A stretch of DNA of 21,066 bases from Paracoccaceae bacterium (GTDB lineage: Bacteria; Pseudomonadota; Alphaproteobacteria; Rhodobacterales; Rhodobacteraceae): assembly GCA_027069385.1 (NCBI GenBank), contig JALXER010000152.1:1-21066 (forward strand), read 5' to 3'. Of the stretch, positions 1-7,867 are shown one piece after another (positions within the stretch are counted from its first letter, which is position 1; each line of letters begins with the position of its first letter). The translations under genes were made by a program, and so were the position numbers. A model generated the notes under the pieces. That model was not told the origin of the DNA. It made no database searches and saw only the letters and a list, made by a program, of their open reading frames with translations.

Positions 1-940
1 CCTGAAAACGGCGACGGGGCGAGAGGCGGCGTTGCGGCTGGTTGCGCGCTCCGACGTGTTGATAGAGGGCAACCGCCCCGGCGTGATGGAGCGACTGGAG
101 CTTGGCCCGACCGTTGCCCTGCGGGCCAATCCGCGGCTGGTTTACGGGCGCATGACCGGATGGGGGCAACACGGGCCAATGGCCAAAATGGCCGGTCACG
201 ACATCAACTATCTGTCCCTGACCGGTGCGCTGCATGCCATCGGAGACCCCGATTTACCCCCGCCACCGCCGCTAAATCTGGTCGGGGATTTCGGCGGCGG
301 TTCTTTGTTTCTGGTCACCGGAATTCTGGCCGCGGTGCTGGCGGTGCAACGGGGCGGTCCGGGGCGGGTGGTCGATGCGGCGATCATCGACGGGGTGGTG
401 TCGATGCTGGGCATGGTGCATTCGATGGATGCGGCGGGGCAATGGAGCGAGGCACGCGGGGCCAACTGGCTCGACGGGGCGCGGCCTTACTACCGCTGCT
501 ATCGCACATCGGATGACCGGTTCATGGCGGTGGGCTGCATAGAGCCGAAATTCTTTGCGCTGATGCTGTCGATTCTGGGGCTGGACCCCGAAAGCTTCGG
601 AAATCAGCATCGGGTTGACCTTCATCAACGACAGGCCGCGCGGCTTGAGGCAGAGTTCGCCATGCGGTCCCGCTCGGAGTGGACCGCCCTGTTTGACGGA
701 AGCGATGCCTGCGTGACACCGGTACTGACCTATAAAGAGGCCGAATCCCACCCGCATATGCGTGCGCGGGCCGTGTTGACGCGGGCAGGGGGCCTGACCC
801 ATCCGGGCGCGGCGCCGCGATTCGAACCGGCGGGTGCGGGGGTGCAAACCGCCACGCCCAAAGACGGCAGCGACAGCGCCGCGATCCTTTCCGAACTTGG
901 CTATGATGCCGCAACCATCCAGCAGTTAACCCAGACCTAG
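1..940 (+). CDS. Alpha-methylacyl-CoA racemase (CaiB/BaiF CoA-transferase family III), 5'-truncated by window edge
   Basis: This is the C-terminal part of a family III CoA-transferase-fold protein. The open frame enters from the left edge (first full codon at base 2) and stops with TAG at 938-940, so the true start lies outside the window. The subgroup call rests on catalytic residues. A His in AGHDINY (codon at 197-199), an Asp in LVGDFGGGS 30 residues later, and a Glu in GCIEPKFF (542-544) 115 residues after the His reproduce the H126/D156/E241 spacing known for the Mycobacterium tuberculosis racemase MCR. Enzymes of this type epimerise 2-methylacyl-CoA esters, which serves branched-chain or sterol side-chain degradation. 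A succinyl-CoA-dependent transferase is the alternative, but the triad argues against it. The next gene starts 12 bases downstream, so the two are probably co-transcribed. The actual substrate cannot be read from the sequence. Confidence 0.88.
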   Translation, partial: LKTATGREAALRLVARSDVLIEGNRPGVMERLELGPTVALRANPRLVYGRMTGWGQHGPMAKMAGHDINYLSLTGALHAIGDPDLPPPPPLNLVGDFGGGSLFLVTGILAAVLAVQRGGPGRVVDAAIIDGVVSMLGMVHSMDAAGQWSEARGANWLDGARPYYRCYRTSDDRFMAVGCIEPKFFALMLSILGLDPESFGNQHRVDLHQRQAARLEAEFAMRSRSEWTALFDGSDACVTPVLTYKEAESHPHMRARAVLTRAGGLTHPGAAPRFEPAGAGVQTATPKDGSDSAAILSELGYDAATIQQLTQT

Positions 941-952
941 CGAGGGCAAAAA

Positions 953-2143
953 ATGGACCTGAACACGCAAAAGATCTCGATCATCGGCGCCGGTATTGGC
1001 GGTCTGGCCGCCGCGCTGGCGCTGGCGCAAAAGGGTGCCGATGTGACGGTGTACGAACAGGCATCGACGTTTGGCGAGGTCGGTGCCGGCCTGCAGATCA
1101 GCCCCAACGGGGTTGCGGTGCTGGAAGCTCTGGGCCTGTTCGACGCGGCAAAAGCGCTGGCAAACGAGCCGGAAAGCGTCATTATGCGCGACTATAAGGG
1201 CGCGACCATCACCCGTTTGCCACTGGGAGAGGCCGCGTTGCAGCGCTATGGCCGGCCCTATTGGCAGTTCCACCGCGCCGACCTGCTGGACCTGCTGGCC
1301 AAGGCGGCGCTGGATGCCGGCGTTACCATCGCGTTTGACCATCATGTCACCAATGTGACCGGCAACGAGGCCGGTGCCCTGCTTGAATTCGAGGGCCGCG
1401 ATGCGGTGCTTGCCGACCTGCTGATTGCAGCCGACGGGGTGCGCTCGCCGACGCGAAGCGCGGTGTTCGAGGGCGAACCGGCCAGCTTTACCGGACAGGT
1501 GGCGTGGCGCGGGCTGGTGCTGGCCGACAAGCTGCCCGCCGAGATGTTCCCCAACGCCGCGCAGGTCTTTATGGGCAAGGGCCGCCATTTGGTCACCTAT
1601 CCGCTGCGCGGGGGCTCGGTCATCAATTTCGTGGCGGTGGTCGAGCGCGAGAACTGGACCGAGGAAGGCTGGAACCTTCCGGATGTGCCCAGCAACCTGC
1701 AAGCGGCGTTTTCCGGCTGGTGCCCCGAGGTCGAAACGTTGCTTTCCAAGGTCAATGACACCTTTTTATGGGGGCTGTTCAACCATCCGGTGCTGCCGCG
1801 CTGGTCCAAAAACCGCATTGCGCTGCTGGGAGATGCCTGCCACCCGATGCTGCCGTTTCTGGCGCAGGGCGCGGTGATGGCGCTGGAGGATGCCTGGGTG
1901 CTGGCCGACAGTCTGGCCCGCGCGCGAGGGCCGCGACGGGGCTTGCATGATTACGAGGACCGGCGCAAGGACCGCGCCACACGGGTGCAGAACGGGGCGT
2001 TGCGCAATGCGACGGCCTATCACCTGAAATCGCCACTGGTGCGCGGCGCAGCGCATAAGGTGCTGTCATATCTGAACGAGGAATGGTTGCTGGGCCGGTT
2101 TGACTGGCTCTATGCCCATGATGTTACCCGGGGCGAGCCGTGA
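953..2143 (+). CDS. FAD-dependent monooxygenase (salicylate / 3-hydroxybenzoate hydroxylase-like, UbiH/PHBH superfamily)
   Basis: A 396-residue class A flavoprotein monooxygenase. The N-terminal Rossmann motif GAGIGG (about residues 12-17) is followed by a Glu-ended beta strand (VTVYEQ) for FAD binding. The DG motif (IAADGVRSPTR, about residues 160-170) and the GD motif (LLGDACHPMLPF, about 288-299) are both present, and the length is normal for the family. Such enzymes use NAD(P)H and O2 to hydroxylate an aromatic or similar ring in the cytoplasm. The closest general type is salicylate 1-hydroxylase or 3-hydroxybenzoate 6-hydroxylase, but the substrate is not determinable here. A GCGAGGG ribosome site (about 940-946) precedes the ATG. 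It follows the racemase by 12 bases and its TGA overlaps the GTG start of the next gene (GTGA), so the three genes look like one transcription unit. Confidence 0.88.
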   Translation: MDLNTQKISIIGAGIGGLAAALALAQKGADVTVYEQASTFGEVGAGLQISPNGVAVLEALGLFDAAKALANEPESVIMRDYKGATITRLPLGEAALQRYGRPYWQFHRADLLDLLAKAALDAGVTIAFDHHVTNVTGNEAGALLEFEGRDAVLADLLIAADGVRSPTRSAVFEGEPASFTGQVAWRGLVLADKLPAEMFPNAAQVFMGKGRHLVTYPLRGGSVINFVAVVERENWTEEGWNLPDVPSNLQAAFSGWCPEVETLLSKVNDTFLWGLFNHPVLPRWSKNRIALLGDACHPMLPFLAQGAVMALEDAWVLADSLARARGPRRGLHDYEDRRKDRATRVQNGALRNATAYHLKSPLVRGAAHKVLSYLNEEWLLGRFDWLYAHDVTRGEP

Positions 2144-2787
2144 CATCGGGCTGGCGTTATATCGCCCTGCTGGTGGTGCTGGCGCTTTGGCCCGGTCTGG
2201 CGGGGGCGGGCAGCTTTCCGGTGATGGTGAACGGGCGGGCTTCGTGTCCGGCGCTGTGGGTGGAACGCAACCAGATCCTGAACGTGGCGGGCCAGTGTTT
2301 TCGCACGCCGTTGGGGCAGGCGGTGTTTGACAATGATGATTGCTGGACAACCACGCCGGAACTGAACCAGAAGGCGCAGTCGCGGGTGGCGGCGCTGCAG
2401 GCGGTCGAGGCCCGTCGGGGTTGCGCCGTTGATACCGCCCAAACCCGGATCAGCGTGTTCGGGCGCAACGGGGAAATGCGGTTCGGGCAGGGGGGCACGG
2501 TGCTGGGCGTCTGGCCGGGCGCGTTGCGTCGCCTCGATGTATTTCCGGTCGGGACGGCAGAGGCGGCCATGTGCACAGTCAGCGGGCTGAACCCGGATGG
2601 TGACGGGTTTCTGGCGCTGCGCGCCGGGCCGGATGTGCGCTATCGCCAGATTGGCCGGCTTCGCAACGGTGACAGGGTCGGGCACAACGCCAACTGTATC
2701 GGCGCATGGTGCTTTGCCGGTTCTGTTACGCGCGATTCAAACCGGCTGGGGGCGGTGGGCTGGTTTCACAGCAACTGGTGCCGCTGA
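2140..2787 (+). CDS. Exported Cys-rich protein with DUF4453-like domain and SH3-like C-terminus
   Basis: 215 residues starting at GTG 2140, which overlaps the monooxygenase stop by four bases. An N-terminal hydrophobic stretch with an AGA-type end (about residues 5-24) looks like a Sec signal peptide, so the product should be periplasmic. After it comes a segment (about 30-100) with CPALWVERN, a GQCF...PLGQAVFDN stretch and DDCW. I recognise this as the Rhodobacteraceae DUF4453 pattern, reminiscent of YARHG domains. The C-terminal part (about 145-215, including LRAGPDVRYRQIGRL and WCFAGSV) resembles a bacterial SH3 fold. Eight cysteines lie after the signal peptide, suggesting disulfides. No enzymatic motif is visible. 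SH3b domains often bind peptidoglycan or peptides, but a role here would be a guess. The family name comes from recall rather than a search. Confidence 0.75.
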   Translation: MTSGWRYIALLVVLALWPGLAGAGSFPVMVNGRASCPALWVERNQILNVAGQCFRTPLGQAVFDNDDCWTTTPELNQKAQSRVAALQAVEARRGCAVDTAQTRISVFGRNGEMRFGQGGTVLGVWPGALRRLDVFPVGTAEAAMCTVSGLNPDGDGFLALRAGPDVRYRQIGRLRNGDRVGHNANCIGAWCFAGSVTRDSNRLGAVGWFHSNWCR

Positions 2788-2813
2788 TCCGGCGGGATGC
2801 GCGAACGGGTGGC

Positions 2814-2927
2814 CATTTGCCATGAGCGTCTGCGAATGGCAAATGTGGCCGACCGCAGGTCGGCCCGGCCCAACCGGGCCAGGCTGGTTCGCTTGCGAAC
2901 CATGCCGGGGACGGGCGGGAGCGCCCC
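2814..2927 (+). repeat. 114-nt multi-hairpin intergenic repeat, copy A
   Basis: The element begins 26 bases after the DUF4453-like gene. Reading 5' to 3' it holds hairpin 1 (2814-2845, ten-base-pair outer stem), hairpin 2 (2847-2865, GGCCGACC/GGTCGGCC around GCA), a 19-nt spacer, hairpin 4 (2885-2902, TGGTTCGC/GCGAACCA) and a GC-rich tail (2903-2927) that can form a small GGGCG/CGCCC hairpin. The reverse complement of 9123-9236 aligns to it over exactly 114 positions without gaps. Hairpin 2 and the spacer start are identical, and hairpins 1 and 4 differ by paired substitutions. It resembles the large class of REP-like palindromic elements, but I cannot assign it to a named family. Confidence 0.8.
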
Positions 2928-3090
2928 TTGCATCGGCCTTTGAATACTGATAGCCTCGGCATATGAGTGACCCGATTTGCATCTCCTTGATTTGTACTAT
3001 CTGCTGACATAAGTCCGCGGTGGGTTCGCTGTTTCCAAATCAACGATGAAATGCTAGGCCCGTCGCGGAGCAACCGCGCATGGAAAGCCT
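2928..3090 (+). promoter_or_regulatory. cysS leader: AT-richer stretch with candidate promoter and a hairpin before the ribosome site
   Basis: Between repeat copy A and cysS the sequence becomes more AT-rich. TTGAAT at 2940-2945 and TATGAG at 2962-2967 are 16 bases apart and would pass as weak sigma-70-like boxes. A second candidate (TTGATT with TAAGTC 17 bases on, about 2990-3013) is no better. A small perfect hairpin, CGCGG/CCGCG around AGCAA (3064-3078), sits directly before the GGAAAG ribosome site (about 3080-3085). No T-box or other known riboswitch pattern is recognisable. Confidence 0.3.
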
Positions 3091-4479
3091 ATGATTAAAC
3101 TCTACAATACCCGAACCCGCCGCAAAGAGGTGTTCACCCCTATCGATCCCGACAATGTTCGCATGTATGTTTGCGGGCCGACGGTTTATGATCGTGCCCA
3201 TCTGGGCAACGCCCGTCCGGTGGTGGTGTTCGATGTGCTCTACCGGCTGCTGCGGCATGTCTATGGCAACGTGACCTATGTGCGCAATTTTACCGACGTG
3301 GATGACAAGATCAACGCCAAGGCGGCTGAAACGGGTCGTCATATCCGCGACATTACCGATGAAACGATCAAATGGTATCACGAGGACATGGACGCGCTCG
3401 GGTCGCTGCGCCCCGACCACGAGCCGCGCGCGACCGGGTATATCGGCCCGATGGTGGCCATGATTCAGGTGTTGATCGACAAGGGCCATGCCTATGTTGC
3501 CGACGGCCATGTGCTGTTTGACGTCAATTCCTATGATGCCTACGGCGCGCTGTCCGGCCGGCGGCTGGCGGATATGCGCGCGGGTGAACGCGTCGAGGTG
3601 GCGGATTACAAACGCGACCCGATGGATTTTGTGCTGTGGAAGCCCTCGACCGGCGATCAGCCCGGCTGGGAAAGCCCGTGGGGCTTTGGCCGCCCGGGCT
3701 GGCATATCGAATGCTCGGCCATGAGCCTTGACCTGCTGGGCGAAAGCTTTGACATCCACGGCGGGGGCATTGATTTGCAATTCCCGCACCACGAAAACGA
3801 GATCGCCCAAAGCTGCTGCGCCAACCCGCACGGGGATTTTGCGCATTACTGGCTGCATAACGAGATGCTGCAGGTGGAGGGCAAGAAGATGTCCAAAAGC
3901 CTGGGCAATTTCTTTACCGTGCATGACTTGCTGGAGCAGGGCGTACCCGGCGAGGTGATCCGGTTTGTGCTGCTCAGCACGCATTACCGCTCGCCGATGG
4001 ACTGGACGGAAAAGAAAGTGCGGGAGGCAACGGAAACGCTGCGCAAGTGGCGCGGATTGACCGAGGGGATTGACCCCGCGGCCAATCTGTCCCGGGCATT
4101 TGTGGCGGCGCTCAGCGATGACCTGAACACCGCGGGGGCGATTGCGGAGTTACATAGGCTTGCGAAGGCGGGGGATGCGGCGGGGCTTGCAGCCGGGCTG
4201 GCTTTGCTGGGGCTCGAGGATATTACTGACTTGGGCGCTGCCGGATCTTTTGGCTTCGTCGGTGGAAATACTGACGCACTAGATGCCGCCAATGCCGTTG
4301 CAAGACAATGGATGGATTTGCGAAAAAGCAAAGATTTTGATGCGGCCGATCGCCTGAAAGATAAAGCTGCCAGACTTGGCGTTATCTTTGAGGTTCTTGT
4401 GGACAAAGGGGTTCAACAACCAAATGCCAAGGTTTCGGGGGCTGCTATGGCACAAGAAATAACGGAGCTTTTAAAATGA
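3091..4479 (+). CDS. cysS: Cysteinyl-tRNA synthetase
   Basis: 462 residues, normal length for class Ia CysRS, which charges tRNA-Cys using ATP in the cytoplasm. CGPTVYDRAHLGNAR (about residues 28-42) holds the HIGH-type signature as HLGN, and KMSKS is at 266-270. The active-site zinc ligands known in E. coli (C28, C209, H234, E238) correspond to C28, C208, H233 and E237. A DALR-type helical region follows. ATG 3091 is preceded by GGAAAG at suitable spacing. The oddity is the last roughly 80 codons (from about 4230), which are visibly AT-richer than the rest. In addition, the family's usual C-terminal ending (EDGPQGTxW-like) is absent and replaced by an unfamiliar tail. A REPIN-like repeat begins 25 bases after the stop. 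Confidence 0.97.
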   Translation: MIKLYNTRTRRKEVFTPIDPDNVRMYVCGPTVYDRAHLGNARPVVVFDVLYRLLRHVYGNVTYVRNFTDVDDKINAKAAETGRHIRDITDETIKWYHEDMDALGSLRPDHEPRATGYIGPMVAMIQVLIDKGHAYVADGHVLFDVNSYDAYGALSGRRLADMRAGERVEVADYKRDPMDFVLWKPSTGDQPGWESPWGFGRPGWHIECSAMSLDLLGESFDIHGGGIDLQFPHHENEIAQSCCANPHGDFAHYWLHNEMLQVEGKKMSKSLGNFFTVHDLLEQGVPGEVIRFVLLSTHYRSPMDWTEKKVREATETLRKWRGLTEGIDPAANLSRAFVAALSDDLNTAGAIAELHRLAKAGDAAGLAAGLALLGLEDITDLGAAGSFGFVGGNTDALDAANAVARQWMDLRKSKDFDAADRLKDKAARLGVIFEVLVDKGVQQPNAKVSGAAMAQEITELLK

Positions 4480-4504
4480 CTTCGTCGCTTATGCAGGGCC
4501 GTGC

Positions 4505-4577
4505 GTATGGTGGGTGCAAGCACCCACCATACTTTGAGACGTTTTTCCGTAGGGTGGGTGCTTGCACCCACCATAAG
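4505..4577. repeat. REPIN-like pair of inverted palindromes between cysS and cimA
   Basis: Two near-identical palindromes lie 20 bases apart. The first (4505-4532) has a perfect 13-bp stem, GTATGGTGGGTGC paired with its complement around AA. The second (4553-4572, nine-bp core stem GGTGGGTGC around TT) matches the reverse complement of the first, including its flanks (GTAGGGTGGG and CCACCATAA). Two related palindromic units in opposite orientation are the organisation of REPINs, which are REP doublets moved by RAYT (TnpA-REP) transposases. No transposase is in the window. The right palindrome ends within a few bases of the cimA ribosome site. Confidence 0.85.
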
Positions 4578-4588
4578 AGGGCAACACC

Positions 4589-6205
4589 ATGACCGAACGC
4601 ATCACCCTTTACGACACTACCCTGCGCGACGGTCAACAAACCCAGGGCGTGGATTTTACTGCCGAGGACAAGGTGCGCATAGCGCGGGCGCTCGATGATC
4701 TTGGCGTTGATTATGTCGAGGGCGGCTGGCCGGGCGCAAACCCGACCGATAGCGAGTTTTTCGACCATGCCCCGACTTTGCAAACCGCCACCTTCACCGC
4801 CTTTGGCATGACCAAGCGGGCCGGTCGGTCGGCGGCGAATTGCGATGTGCTGGCCGGTGTGGTCAACGCGGGCACACCGGCGGTGTGTCTGGTCGGCAAG
4901 ACCCATGATTTCCACGTCACCACCGCGCTGAACATGGCCCTGCCCGACAATGTCGAGGCGATCCGTGATAGCGTCGCCCATCTGGTCTCGCTTGGCCGCG
5001 AGGCGTTGTTCGATGCCGAGCATTTCTTTGACGGGTACCGCGCCAACCCCGATTACGCTATTGAATGCATCCGCGCAGCCTATGATGCCGGTGCGCGCTG
5101 GGTGGTCTTGTGTGACACCAATGGCGGCGCTTTGCCTGCCGATATCACCCGCGCCGTTCGCGCCGCGATTGATGCGGGGATCCCGGGCGACCATCTGGGT
5201 ATCCATACCCATAACGACACCGAACACGCCGTGGCCAACAGCCTTGCCGCCGTCGATGCGGGGGTGCGTCAGGTGCAGGGCACCCTTAACGGGCTGGGAG
5301 AGCGCTGCGGCAACGCCAATCTGGTGACGCTGATCCCGACCCTGCTGCTCAAAGAGCCCTATGCCAGCAGCTATGACATCGGGGTCAAAGACATTACCGG
5401 CCTGACGCGGCTGTCGCGGATGCTCGACGATATCCTGAACCGGGTGCCCAATGCCCACGCCGCCTATGTCGGCGCCTCGGCCTTTGTGCACAAGGCAGGG
5501 CTGCATGCCAGCGCCATTCTGAAAGACCCGACCACCTATGAACATATCCCCCCCGAAACCGTGGGCAACGCGCGCCTTGTGCCCATGTCCAACCAGGCCG
5601 GGCAAAGCAACCTGCGCGCGCGCCTGAAAGACGCGGGGATCGAGGTGGCCAAGGGTGATCCGGCCCTGAACGACATCCTGAACCGCGTCAAAGAGCGCGA
5701 GGACAGGGGCTATGCCTATGACAGCGCACAGGCCAGTTTCGAGCTGTTGGCCCGCGAGGTACTGGGCACCCTGCCGCGCTTTTTCGAGGTCAAACGCTAT
5801 CGCGTTACCGTCGAGCGGCGCAAGAACAAGGCCAACAAGATTGTGACCCTGTCCGAAGCCGTGGTCGCCGTCAAGATCAACGGCAAAAAGGTGCTGTCGG
5901 TATCGGACAGCCTTGACGAACACGGCAAGGATAGCGGGCCGGTTAACGCGCTGGCAAAGGCGCTGGGCAAGGATCTGGGGCCGTATCAGAGCATCGTTGA
6001 CGATATGCGGCTGGTGGATTTCAAGGTGCGTATCACCAATGGCGGCGTTGACGCCGTAACCCGCGTGCTGATCGACAGCGAGGACGGGCAGGGGCGGCGC
6101 TGGTCTACGGTCGGGGTGTCGGCCAATATCGTCGATGCCTCTTTTCAGGCGCTGCTGGATGCGATCCGCTGGAAGCTGATCCGCGACGGGGCGGGGCATG
6201 GTTGA
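4589..6205 (+). CDS. cimA: (R)-citramalate synthase, CimA type
   Basis: 538 residues, matching the long CimA family rather than 2-isopropylmalate synthase proper. It condenses pyruvate and acetyl-CoA to (R)-citramalate, the entry to threonine-independent isoleucine synthesis. The TIM-barrel start has LYDTTLRDGQQTQG (about residues 7-20) with the catalytic Arg-Asp pair R13/D14. The metal site is HTHND with H206 and H208. A LeuA-type allosteric domain occupies about 400-535. GVDF and GGWPGANPTD are typical of CimA. The ribosome site AAGAGGG (about 4574-4580) lies against the REPIN-like repeat. The gene's end overlaps the next start by eight bases, so it heads a tightly coupled cluster. Feedback inhibition by isoleucine is usual for the family but cannot be seen here. 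Confidence 0.93.
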   Translation: MTERITLYDTTLRDGQQTQGVDFTAEDKVRIARALDDLGVDYVEGGWPGANPTDSEFFDHAPTLQTATFTAFGMTKRAGRSAANCDVLAGVVNAGTPAVCLVGKTHDFHVTTALNMALPDNVEAIRDSVAHLVSLGREALFDAEHFFDGYRANPDYAIECIRAAYDAGARWVVLCDTNGGALPADITRAVRAAIDAGIPGDHLGIHTHNDTEHAVANSLAAVDAGVRQVQGTLNGLGERCGNANLVTLIPTLLLKEPYASSYDIGVKDITGLTRLSRMLDDILNRVPNAHAAYVGASAFVHKAGLHASAILKDPTTYEHIPPETVGNARLVPMSNQAGQSNLRARLKDAGIEVAKGDPALNDILNRVKEREDRGYAYDSAQASFELLAREVLGTLPRFFEVKRYRVTVERRKNKANKIVTLSEAVVAVKINGKKVLSVSDSLDEHGKDSGPVNALAKALGKDLGPYQSIVDDMRLVDFKVRITNGGVDAVTRVLIDSEDGQGRRWSTVGVSANIVDASFQALLDAIRWKLIRDGAGHG

Positions 6206-6908
6206 GGGGTATGATGCGTTCATCCGGCTGTATTCTGGCCTGACCCGCGAGGGGCCGGGTACAACCGACAGCCTGCTGCGCGTGGTCGAAATGGCCGACC
6301 CGCCTGCCATGGGGCGGGTGCTGGATGCGGGGTGCGGCTCGGGGGCGGATAGCGAGATCCTGTCGCGCGCCCTGCCGGGGGTCGAGATCGTCGGGCTGGA
6401 CAAGCAACCGGCCTTTATCAAAGCAGCACAGGCGCGCGGGCTGCGGGTCGATTTTCAGGTCGGCGATATGCTGCGCCCATCGGGTATGTTCGACCTGATC
6501 TGGTGCGCCGGTGCCGCCTATTTTCCGGGGGTAGAGGCCGCCCTTGCCGCGTGGCGCTGGCACCTGAACCCCGGCGCAAAGATCGCCTTTTCCGAGGTGG
6601 TCTGGCTGACCGACACCCCCCGCCCCGCCGCGCGGGATTTCTGGGATGAAGCCTATCCCGAAATGTCGACTCTTAACCAAATGCTTGCCACGTTGGAGGA
6701 TCAGGGCTTTCGCACCATTGCCGCCGACCCGCTGGGCCTTGATGGCTGGGCCGGGTATTACGCTGGCTTGCGCGCCAATATTGAAGCCCTGCAAGGGCAG
6801 GGCGCGGTGATGGATGCGGTAATCGCCGAAACGCAGGCCGAAATCGACGTGTTCGATACCTGCTTTCCCGATTACGACTATGTGGTCTTTCTGGTGGAGC
6901 TGACATGA
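6198..6908 (+). CDS. Class I SAM-dependent methyltransferase
   Basis: 236 residues with a Rossmann-type methyltransferase core. Motif I is VLDAGCGSG (about residues 41-49), the acidic residue ending strand 2 is in IVGLDKQ (about 70-76), motif II is VGDM, and FDLIWCAGAAYFPG is the motif IV region. The C-terminal half contains DFWDEAYPEM and a family-like lid, resembling the UbiE/ubiquinone-biosynthesis-like type 11 group. The substrate is unknown. It starts at ATG 6198 inside the end of cimA and its TGA overlaps the next gene's start (ATGA), so translation is probably coupled on both sides. Nothing in the sequence ties it mechanistically to isoleucine synthesis. Confidence 0.85.
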   Translation: MVEGYDAFIRLYSGLTREGPGTTDSLLRVVEMADPPAMGRVLDAGCGSGADSEILSRALPGVEIVGLDKQPAFIKAAQARGLRVDFQVGDMLRPSGMFDLIWCAGAAYFPGVEAALAAWRWHLNPGAKIAFSEVVWLTDTPRPAARDFWDEAYPEMSTLNQMLATLEDQGFRTIAADPLGLDGWAGYYAGLRANIEALQGQGAVMDAVIAETQAEIDVFDTCFPDYDYVVFLVELT

Positions 6909-7867
6909 GTGTTTTGTGGACCATACTGGCCATTGCGGCAGGGCAGATTGCGCTGGCGCTCGGGCTGATTGCCTCGCAGCACCCGCGCTCTGACCTTCGC
7001 GGCGGCGGGCTGGATTTCAAGCGGATATCTACAGGGGGTGCGGCACCGCCGCCGCCCGAACAGAGCTATCGCGCCCGTGATGGAGCGGTATTGCCGTTGC
7101 GCCATTACCCCTGCGCCAAGGGGCCGCTGCTGGTGATGGTGCATGGCTCGGGCTGGCACGGGGGGCAATTTGCGGCGCTGGCCGAAATGCTGGCAACGGG
7201 TGGCCATGCGCAAGTGCTGGTGCCCGATCTGCGCGGCCACGGGATTGCGCCGCGGCGCCGTGGAGATATCGACTATATCGATCAGTTGGAGGACGATCTG
7301 GCCGATCTGGTTGCGGCATATGACACGGGGCGCAAGCTGGTGATGCTGGGCCATTCCTCGGGTGGGGGGCTGGTGATCCGGGCGCTGAACGGTGCGCTGA
7401 AGGGGCGGGCCGATCATGCGATCCTGCTGGCCCCGTTCCTGAAACACAACGCCCCGACCGCGCGCGAAAGCTCGGGCTGGGCCATAACGCTGACCCGCCG
7501 GATTGTCGGGCTGTCGATGCTCAACATGCTGCGGTTTTGCGGGTTGAACGGGTTGACCACGGTGCAGTTCCGCTTTCCCGATGCGGTGCTGGACGGGCCG
7601 CTTGGCCACACTGCCACGCGCTCCTATAGCTATCGGATGATGACCGGCTTTGCCCCGCGCGCCGCCTATCTGAAAGACATCGCCGCCTTGCCCGATTTTA
7701 CCCTTGTGGCCGGAACCGAGGACGAAGCCTTTCGGGCAGATCGCTATCATGAAACCATGGCGCTAGCCAGCAATCGCGGCCACACTCACCTGATCCCCGC
7801 TCTGGGTCATCTGGATTTGGTCGATGCGCCTGAAACCGCCGCCGTGATCAGGCAGGTGCTGGCATGA
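6905..7867 (+). CDS. Alpha/beta hydrolase with N-terminal membrane or signal segment
   Basis: 320 residues. The first roughly 25 residues are hydrophobic (LWTILAIAAGQIALALG), giving either an uncleaved membrane anchor or a signal peptide. The alpha/beta-hydrolase core starts near residue 75. It has the oxyanion-side HGSGWHG motif, a nucleophile elbow GHSSGG with Ser at about residue 151, a candidate acid in GTEDEAF, and a candidate catalytic His in LGHLDLVD near the C-terminus. This resembles serine aminopeptidase S33/monoacylglycerol-lipase-like hydrolases. It probably acts on an ester or lipid near the membrane, but the substrate is unknown. ATGA overlaps join it to the genes before and after. 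Confidence 0.85.
   Translation: MSVLWTILAIAAGQIALALGLIASQHPRSDLRGGGLDFKRISTGGAAPPPPEQSYRARDGAVLPLRHYPCAKGPLLVMVHGSGWHGGQFAALAEMLATGGHAQVLVPDLRGHGIAPRRRGDIDYIDQLEDDLADLVAAYDTGRKLVMLGHSSGGGLVIRALNGALKGRADHAILLAPFLKHNAPTARESSGWAITLTRRIVGLSMLNMLRFCGLNGLTTVQFRFPDAVLDGPLGHTATRSYSYRMMTGFAPRAAYLKDIAALPDFTLVAGTEDEAFRADRYHETMALASNRGHTHLIPALGHLDLVDAPETAAVIRQVLA

Noticed and set aside
2928..3090. T-box or other riboswitch controlling cysS
   Set aside because: No T-box sequence, specifier stem or terminator/antiterminator pair is visible. T-boxes are also uncommon outside Gram-positive bacteria.
4505..4577. CRISPR mini-array
   Set aside because: There are only two units, each palindromic and in opposite orientation, with no spacer of constant length and no cas genes. 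The REPIN-like interpretation fits better.
4445..6421. 658-codon open frame antisense to cimA
   Set aside because: cimA on the plus strand has complete family motifs, a ribosome site and normal length. The antisense frame has low-complexity, His/Gln/Gly-rich composition with no recognisable domain, as expected for the complement of a high-GC gene.
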